Below are positions 56,883 to 64,000 of a stretch of 64,000 nt of DNA, in pieces. Position numbers and translations under genes: made by a program. This DNA is from Liolophura sinensis (Eukaryota > Mollusca > Polyplacophora > Chitonida > Chitonidae). Location of the stretch: contig NC_088299.1 of assembly GCF_032854445.1 (NCBI RefSeq), positions 13,507,608 to 13,571,607 on the forward strand, read 5' to 3'. The notes beneath the pieces were generated by a model. It saw only the letters and a list, made by a program, of their open reading frames with translations, had not been told where the DNA came from and did not search any database. Within the stretch, counting starts at the first letter, position 1. Every line of letters starts with the position of its first letter.

Positions 56883-58268
56883 TTATTTCGGTCTCTGGAG
56901 GTGTAAATCCAGGCACAGTTGTTTACAGTGTGGGTGAACTTGCTTCCAAAATACCTCTATACCCCTCTCCTTCTGATCGAATGGACTCGCCTTCCCGTCT
57001 CCGCTGCTGTTCAGCTGTGGGTCCGTTAGATACAGGACGTCACTTGTGTCGCGCGGCACCCATCCCTGAAGGTCAACTATCATTGTCTGACCTTGAGACA
57101 CGGCATAAGTGAAGTGGGTGAACGCTAGGACCGTTTCCAGCATTTCGGACTTGACTTTGGTATTGACGTAGTCGAAATTATTGGTCAGTTTCACGAATTC
57201 GGAATCCCCTTCTAAATATGGTTCCACGTTGAGGTAGTCCATGATTTGACCACTAGGTGTGAGCACCTGTAAATGAGCAGCAGGTAAATACTGGATTTTG
57301 GCAAATCTGTCGACATTGGGCAATGACTGTAACCTCTGATTGAACAAGGTCACAAAGAAACGTGCAGTCATCTGACTCTTCACGTCCTGAAGGTATTCTT
57401 CAAGAATGGGATTCTCCTTCCTGTACCGCTTTGCCACGTACCTACACAGGATGAAAAATACCACATTTGTGATGATATTATACCGAGACATTTATTAACT
57501 CTTCCATATAAAAGTAACTGCGTAGAACTGTTTGGATTTGGCGCACTCAGAATAATGCTTTTGATTCATTGCCTACATCATATATAAGAAAGAGTCGACG
57601 GCCTTGAGATATACACGCATTTATCGGTTGTCTGTTGATGTGTATAGACTTCGGCAAACGTTTATTGATCAAAACGTAGGCTTTTAAAAGATCGGATGCA
57701 TGTTATGGTGTGCTGTTAATGATATAAACGAGACGGGTTTTATATGATTTTCCGTTGTCAATTTTGACAGTGACTGGGACGCTTTGCCCATTCCGTCTTA
57801 GCCCAACGGGCAGCAACATCATTCCTGAACAAGTCTTTTTGAGATATAACATTTTCCTCTGGTAATGCAACTTGAAGATGGCATTCATGCCGTCAATTCT
57901 AACCGAGGTTGTTTGACATTACATTCCTGTAGAATTTGATTCTGACTACATCATACTAACGGTTTGGTCTCCTCCACCCGAAAAGCTGACGGCTATTGTT
58001 TTTAAAAATTCTTCAGGAGTTCTACGGTACTCTAACCAGCTAAAATATAAATAAATCTATTTATGGCTATTTATTTCTTTATACACCATGCTGGTCAGGG
58101 ATGCGTACCTGCCAAGGGATTCGTCCTGGTGCAAGAACTGAATGTGAATAGTGTCCCGGTGTTTGCCTTTCTTGTGCTTGGGAATGTCAACTAAGGAACC
58201 AATGAACACAAGCGTACTCTGTGGGTTCCACTGCTTCTGTAAGGGGTCGTACTGCCAAAGTAAAGCAC
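56883..58268 (-). CDS. ALPK1: ALPK1 alpha-kinase domain (two exons)
   Basis: Residues 649-886. Lys705 in RYVAKRY aligns with the ATP-binding Lys1067 of human ALPK1. Other conserved parts are QFLHQDESLGR, the acidic VEPY motif (773-776), FVKLTNN, HFTYAV with His810, VDLQGWV with Asp824, LYLTDPQ (837-843), and a Cys-x3-Cys pair (C873, C877) that with upstream His fits the zinc site of alpha-kinases. The segment before RGI is FDQKE, where the human protein has a Gly-containing NFGK; it may alter the loop but not the catalytic lysine. The kinase is predicted active. Confidence 0.92.
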
Positions 58269-61200
58269 CTGCAACCCGAGGAAGTAATCGAAAATCACCT
58301 AGGAACTTCAAATTGTGACATTAAAAGCAGAGCTGAAAAATGTAATACAGATTCTGGTGTTAACCATTCTGCTTAAAGTTTAATGCATCTGTGGAATACC
58401 AATCAAAAGAAAGATACCTATACTGGTACAAAGGCATTACAATTCAAACGTATTGAAATACTGAATAGCCACCAAAACCACAAATGGCGAAGAGATAACT
58501 CTGGCTGTGGCACGACCAGAGAGGTATTCACCAGTATACTTACGAGAAGCGCCCATTTTGTTGACAGCATTCGCATAGTTGTCCTCCACTACTTGTTGAA
58601 CCTGATGGAAGTTGGTGTGCGTGTTGGGCGAAAAGCTGGTCAAGCCACCATGTTGACTATGAGCACTTGCGTTGGGAGGGACATGGTCTCCCCAATCCAC
58701 AAGGGGGCGATACTGAGTAATGGGAGAGAACTCCACTTCATCAGGAACAGTGTATCCGCTTGTGTCGGTTTCACGAGAACTACAGCCCGAGGAATCTGTC
58801 GATGCGGAGGCAGATCCTGAATTTGAGGACAAGGAGAGATCTCCTCTCTGAAGGTCCCTAAGAGCCTCGATGGTGTACGTCGAACAAAGAGTAGTGGCCG
58901 CTGGGTCGACTTTTGCGGACAGGCTGGAGTCCGATGGATCTTGTCTGGTTTCACTGGACTGATGCGCCGCTCTCACAAGATCATGGTCGATACTGGTGTA
59001 CCGTGGACTATGTGGATTAGCTGGCAACCCAACTTCTCTCATCTGTGCCAGCCTCACCAGATTATCATGTGATTTGGATTTATCGTCTTGGCCCAGAATG
59101 AGTTTTGGGATCTCAGGCTCTACAGAAACCTTCACAACATCTGCTGCATTCCCATCGTTGTCTGGATTACTGATATAGAGTTCCTCACCTGTTGTGTTCT
59201 GTAGATTCCCGTGCTGTTTAACCAAATCATGTTTCGGATTCACTCTGAGCTCTTGCAAAGTTTTACTCAATTCATCGCCGCCCGGGCTTCCATTAAGCGT
59301 TGGGAGATTCAAGAACTGCAATGCCATATTACAAAGTCGGACAGCTTCTGGATTTTTACCTAGGCCTTCCGCATTTCGGCAGTAGATGCTGTAGAGAGCG
59401 ATAGACAGTTCCTCCAAGACCCAGGCTAAGCGAGTGTCATGTCCATTGGGAGAGTGCATCAATGCGATACTTGCCAGGTAAAGGGCCTTGAGGAATTCGA
59501 AGCTCTGTTCCCGACTCTGCAATCCCTTGACTGCCTGATGCTGCGCTAGGCTTTCGTTGAGACGCGATAAAGCGGTATCCAAGACTTGGTGTTTCATATG
59601 GAACTGGTTCTGCTGAACAGCGAAACGCAACAAGGATTCACCGGCATCGAGCTGAAGTAAAGACGACAGATTAGAGAGGAACTTGCCAAGACAGTATGAC
59701 GTTTAAGAAGTACAACCTATTTTATATATGAGGTTGCAGTTCGATAATGTCACAACCGTTGTTTGATGCAAAAAAAAAAAAAACTTCAGTCATTCCTCGC
59801 TGGCTCAATAAGCTAAAATGCATGCGCTCGTGTCACCCCCGCTAGTCACTTCCTTAGCCATAATGTCGCACGCTCAAATTCGGCTTAATTTATCTACTTC
59901 GGCGTGGCAAGACGTTAGTTTGGGAACTTACACAGGTAGCAATTTATCCCAGGCAATTCAGAATCCGCTACTACCAACCCTGACCGCCATTACACGAGAA
60001 ATCCTTGGGTGAAGCCAAGCGAATGGTTTTATCAAATTAATAACATAAGTTACGAAACCAATTTTTGGGGAAAACAGTGAATGATTCAACTTTTTGTCTC
60101 TTCCTAACCAAACCTTCTCTGTCTTGCATACTCACCCAGTGTCTAGCCGTGAAGAGGTTCTGTGGGGGGCAGAGCTGAGCTGCGCTAACAGCCTTGCTGT
60201 ACGCTTCCTGGCAAGGGTGGGGCTGTACAAGCCCCGGATACCTCCTCCTCAGCTCCTCGTACTCCTTCATACTCAGCTGTTTCAAGCATTTGCCGAGGAT
60301 TCCCAGCGACGAGGAAATCCCTTTGTCATCTTTAACGGGTAAGCTTTCAAATCCCGTTATTGACTGCACGAGGAGATGGATAGCCTCAGGCCATAAACCT
60401 ATAATAAAAGACAGGCTTATATTATATAAAGCAATGAAAACAACAAAAACAGAACTTCTTGTGGACGGCCACACTGTCACATACAGACCAACAAAGAACC
60501 CCGACATTGTATATTATGTAACAAAGAACACAATTCCCGTTACATGCAGCCAGAAAAAGAACCCAGTCCATGTCACATGCAGCCAGAGAAAGAACCCAGT
60601 TCCTGTTACGTACAAAGAAAGAACCCTGTCTCTCTTAAATACTGTCAAAATAAGAACTCAGTGACTGTTGCATACACTCAAAGACAGAACTCGGTCACTG
60701 CTACATACATTCAAGGGTTCTGCCCTGTTTCCTCCCACCATAATGCTGGCCACCGTCGAATAAGTGAAATATTTTGAGTACGGCGTAAAACACCAATCAA
60801 ATAAACAAATAAATAAACATACAAAGAAAGAACCCAGTTACTGTTACATACAGCCAAAGAAAGAACCCAGTCCCTGTCACATACAGTCAAAGAAAGAACC
60901 CCGCCATTTTGGCATACAGCCAAAGAAAGAACCTCTTCACTCCTACATACAAAGAAAGAACCCAGTCCAGGTCACGTACAATCAAGGGGAAAACCCAATC
61001 CCTGTTAAATTCAACAAAAGAAAAAAAAACAATTTCCAGCAAAGAACCCATTCCCTGTTCTGTACCGTCGAATGATAAAAGAACGTGCGTGATAATCATA
61101 CCACCTCGATTTCAATCCCATCCACTATACATTCTAGGCGTATAAACATACATACGCAACGATGCTATTTTCCAAATAAAAATAATCTAATTATGGAGGC

Positions 61201-63908
61201 TAACCTACACTTTTTTCCTTCTTTTTTTTTTCTTTTTTCTAGCAGCCCTTATATAGAGTAGTCAGATTTAAGGCTAATTTTGTCACACAACTCACACGAC
61301 AGTCCCAGCTGTTCACTACATACGGGTTTAACAAATGTAATTACTGGGACGGAAAAACAGCCTATAAAGAGTCCGGGATTTGTACACATTCATTGTAATA
61401 CCCATAGTCTTCAGACAGAGGTCACGTGATCAGTCACTCATGAGCCGGTAAGTTTGTATGTTGTGTCGTCGTCAGAGTACATAATACCTTCCGGATTCGC
61501 GTTTTTGATATTTCGCAGAAATCTGGCTGACCTATATGAAACATTGAAAGCAAAAATAGTTTCAATACATACCCAAATTATGTAGAATTTGTCCTTCAAT
61601 TTGAACGCAGACAGCTACCACGTTGTCATGCTGAGCTTTTGACTTGTACTGCCACGAACCAGGGGCTGTTTGCAAAATGATACTTTTATTATAGTTGGTA
61701 AAAATTGTAGTGAAATCATAGCACGCAAACTGAAGCAAATTCCACAAACACCAAATTGCGTGTACCATAAGTTATGTTAACGGATAAAATAACCTCAAAA
61801 ATTCAACTAGATCAAATATTCGAAGTGTAAGCATATGCGAGACAAATTCATTCTAATTGAGTACTTTAACTCCTCAACCTTTTTGCATATGAAAGAGCTA
61901 CTTTAAATTCAATTTATCTGCATTTTTTATCTGATTTTTGGAGACATTTTGAAATTACATTGGTTTGATTGGCCCATATTAGAGCTTCATAAAAAGTATA
62001 ATTTTATCCGTTACACAGAATAGTGCCTTCAGAATAGGCTTGCAGAATATGGTTGGCTAATCACCTTGTAAACATGCGAAAAGGTGCGAAGAATTACAGT
62101 AATGAATATTACATGTACAATTCCAAATGAAGATATTTTGAATCATGTGTTAAATAACCCATCAATAAATCAAGCAACCAAGGTAGGAGAATATGTTCGC
62201 TATGGTGACTACATATTACATATCTCAGCTTTTTAAATTTCAGATATATATGTCACTATTTTCAGACGATGTTTCACGTAATATTGTAAAAATGTCTTCT
62301 TTTTGTCTTTTCCTCCTTTTTTCTTGGTGGTATGTTAAGTCGTTGATATTCTGATTCTTTGACACATGTACATCAATGGAGGTGGAGATATTAAAAGGAT
62401 TAACCACGCACAGTTTTTCATCGTTATTTAACACAAAACTCCTAAATATCATTTATATATTGGTGGTCAGTAAACCGCAGTTCCCGAGGAAAACCACTGA
62501 CCTCTGGTAAGTTATTGCAAACTTTCTCAAGCAGATATGGATAGGCACGTTGTCCACCGTGTATTGTCACCATGGTCCAACAAACGATGCATGGCAGGCG
62601 AGGAATCTACAAATACCCTGCCCAAGGCCAAGGTTGAACCCGCACATCGTGTTTCATATAGATCCAAAGGCAAGCTTCTTTAAACATTTTATATTAGGGG
62701 ATATAATTTATACATATTCCATGATACATTCAGCAATGTTTCTTAACGAAGTGGGCATCTCAGCCAAAATAAATATCGTGGTATTTAAAAACTCTTCTCC
62801 CAAAAAATCTTTGTGTGGAAATTTCATTGCTGTTACCTGGACTGTTCCAGTCCGATGCCACAATGGCGTGAAGGACTCTGACAGCTCCATGCAAATCCCC
62901 GGAGTCCTTCAGAACGCGAGCCTTCCGAATGAGCATCTGAGGGGCGATCGCTGGGCATTGGTCACAAGCTGCCAATACAGACACGACGTTCAGGATTACC
63001 TTGGCGCCCCCATACCAGTACATGAATCGGTCCAAAACAAAGGCCACTGCAGAGGCCAAGGAGAATTTTTCGTTTTCTAATGCCAACAGAAGACTTTTCT
63101 GAAATTCATAGAAATGTTAATTGTAAATGTGCAGTATACAATGGGAGAAAATTTGGAATGAATTAATTTACTCAAAAACTTACTCAGCTTACCATATAGC
63201 TTAATTATATTATTGCATTTTATCACCGATTGGATGAACAACTTGACTCATCGAGTAAGACAATAGTAACTCGTCGGTTACGTTAATTATTCACTCACTT
63301 GGTCTGTTGAAGGGCTTGTTTGTCTGGTCAAAAAATCCTCTAAACTGGTCAAAAGGCTCACTCAAATTGTCAAAAGACTCACTCATCAAATCAAAATTAA
63401 CCATATTCATGTCCATATTAACCATATTTTGTTCTAGAATTTAATCTCACTGCTTCCTCCTACCATAATGCTGGCCGCCGTAGTATAAGTAAAATATTCT
63501 TTAGTACGGCGTAAAACACCAATCAAATAAATAAGTAAATAAATACGAAAGTAAGGAAAGTAAGCTAACACTATCGACATGTAAAGTAACTTAAACTGAC
63601 TAAATTGGAAATATATCAAATAAAAAGCAAGACTACATAGTCAGTCATTGATAAGTTTTAAATAAAATTGTTATATATCCCTTAACTTACCAAGAGAATT
63701 AAGTTCTGGGAGACCGATGGATGACTATCATTACGAGAGGTAAGCCAATCAGGTTTAATGTCGGGAGGTAAGAATGGCCAGTCCTGCTGTATGGCCGACT
63801 TCACCAACGTCTGTAATCTTCTTGGCAAGGTCGTCAACCATTTCCCGGCATTTCCTGCTTCTTCCCAATCCTGAGGCCCCGGTTCATCGTCAATGCGCAA
63901 CAAGAATT
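56883..63908 (-). CDS. ALPK1: Alpha-protein kinase 1 (ALPK1) homologue, 5'-partial, last 7 exons
   Basis: In vertebrates ALPK1 is a cytosolic receptor-kinase: its N-terminal domain binds bacterial ADP-heptose and its alpha-kinase domain then phosphorylates TIFA to activate NF-kB. Exons in transcription order: 63908-63691, 63098-62837, 61665-61573, 60398-60136, 59651-58544, 58268-58109, 57441-56883, all GT-AG, with phases joining into 886 residues and stop TAA at 56885-56883. Similarity to human ALPK1 covers both ends: WPF, FVLDRF, APQMLIRKAR, CVQIEGQIL, DDKGISSSLGILG in the sensor; GRYVAKRY, NVEPYLEGDSEFVKLTNN, VDLQGWV and LYLTDPQ in the kinase. The middle linker is much shorter than the human one. 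The right-most exon starts after an acceptor (63909-63910) in the middle of a codon, so at least one more 5' exon lies outside the window. Confidence 0.94.
58544..59651 (-). CDS. ALPK1: ALPK1 large central exon: end of helical domain and linker
   Basis: A 1,108-bp exon, residues 279-647. The first third (LRFAVQQNQFHMKHQVLDTA, FLKALYLASIALMHSPNGHD, AVRLCNMALQFLNL) still looks helical and matches the end of the N-terminal domain. The remainder is Ser/Asp/Gly-rich and low in hydrophobic residues (SLSSNSGSASASTDSSGCSS), a disordered linker to the kinase. Human ALPK1 has several hundred more residues here, so the linker is compact in this species. Confidence 0.9.
60136..63908 (-). CDS. ALPK1: ALPK1 N-terminal sensor region (four exons)
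   Basis: Residues 1-278 of the partial protein, an all-helical TPR-like region. By alignment to human ALPK1 from memory, the ADP-heptose-contacting residues correspond as follows: F61 to F45, R116 to R96, R150 and R153 to R130 and R133, D231 to D214, K233 to K216, F295 to F273, all identical. Q67 corresponds to K51 and is changed. The alignment needs no gap between F45 and K51 and keeps a constant offset of 20 over R96-R133, so the correspondence there is firm. The conserved context is IAPQMLIRKAR for the two arginines and KDDKG for the acid-lysine pair. Confidence 0.9.
60535..61065 (+). repeat. Degenerate ~31-33-bp minisatellite in an ALPK1 intron
   Basis: Repeated words of the type cagccaaagaaagaacccag and tcctgttacatacagcc recur roughly every 30-33 bp, with many substitutions and gaps. 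A SINE-1 copy interrupts it at 60715-60818. It creates artificial open frames on both strands with a KEPSPCHMQP-like repeat, but it lies in an intron (left of exon 61573-61665) and has no support as coding. Confidence 0.85.
60715..60818 (+). mobile_element. SINE family 1, 5'-truncated copy inside a minisatellite
   Basis: Core and tail (gtttcctcccaccataatgc, ttgagtacggcgtaaaacac) interrupt the ~31-33-bp degenerate tandem array in an ALPK1 intron. The array continues on both sides, so insertion came after the array formed. Confidence 0.8.
61862..62101 (+). mobile_element. MITE-like element, family 1, copy d
   Basis: The longest copy (240 bp), in an ALPK1 intron. It begins TA-CTTTAACTCCTCAACC and ends GGTGCGAAGAATTACAG-TA. 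The terminal inverted repeats pair over roughly 25 bases with mismatches (TTTTTGCAT against ATGCGAAAA). No coding capacity. Confidence 0.65.
63450..63545 (+). mobile_element. SINE family 1, 5'-truncated copy
   Basis: Contains ccataatgctggccgccgta, taagtaaaatattctttagt and the aaaacaccaatcaaataaat tail. Lies in the ALPK1 intron between the two right-most exons of the window. Confidence 0.78.
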
Positions 63909-64000
63909 CTGTGTCTTAAAAATTTTAAAATCAAAAACGGTTTGTTCCATTTTCTGTCATTTTTTACTTTATCAGTTAATAAATTAGTAAATAATTAACA

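Overview
This is a stretch of animal nuclear genome. It contains three large, intron-rich genes whose exons can be followed by reading frame, GT-AG splice sites and protein similarity. Gene bodies are AT-rich and the introns are full of short dispersed elements: tRNA-headed SINEs, small TA-flanked inverted-repeat elements and several tandem arrays. The protein sequences and the SINE types suggest a marine invertebrate, most likely a lophotrochozoan such as a mollusc. That assignment is inference from memory, not a database result.

Layout: (1) positions 1-20331, plus strand: the C-terminal 1,903 residues (29 exons) of a CHD6/7/8/9-Kismet class chromatin remodeller, entering the window inside the helicase C-terminal lobe and running through SANT-like and BRK domains to its stop codon. 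(2) 20332-26188: the CHD 3' flank with a 114-bp satellite, then a spacer with a ~400-bp direct duplication, then a promoter-like region with an E2F-type site. (3) 26189-52229, plus strand: a complete retinoblastoma-like pocket protein (p107/p130 type, 24 exons, 1,074 residues). Its introns carry 107-bp, 216-bp and 116-bp tandem arrays. (4) 52230-56882: 3' flank and spacer. (5) 56883-63908, minus strand: the last seven exons (886 residues) of an alpha-protein kinase 1 (ALPK1) homologue, with the N-terminal sensor region, a short linker and the alpha-kinase domain. Its first exon(s) lie beyond the right edge.

The three genes do not form a pathway. CHD and the pocket protein are both chromatin and transcription regulators in the nucleus, while ALPK1 is in vertebrates the cytosolic receptor for bacterial ADP-heptose. 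The most interesting points are: the ALPK1 homologue keeps nearly all residues I recall as the human ADP-heptose pocket; a 116-bp unit carrying the end of an RBL exon plus its 5' splice site has been amplified 16 times without length change; a 32-bp unit carrying a CHD 3' splice site has been repeated four times; and a degenerate copy of part of a CHD exon lies in the preceding intron.
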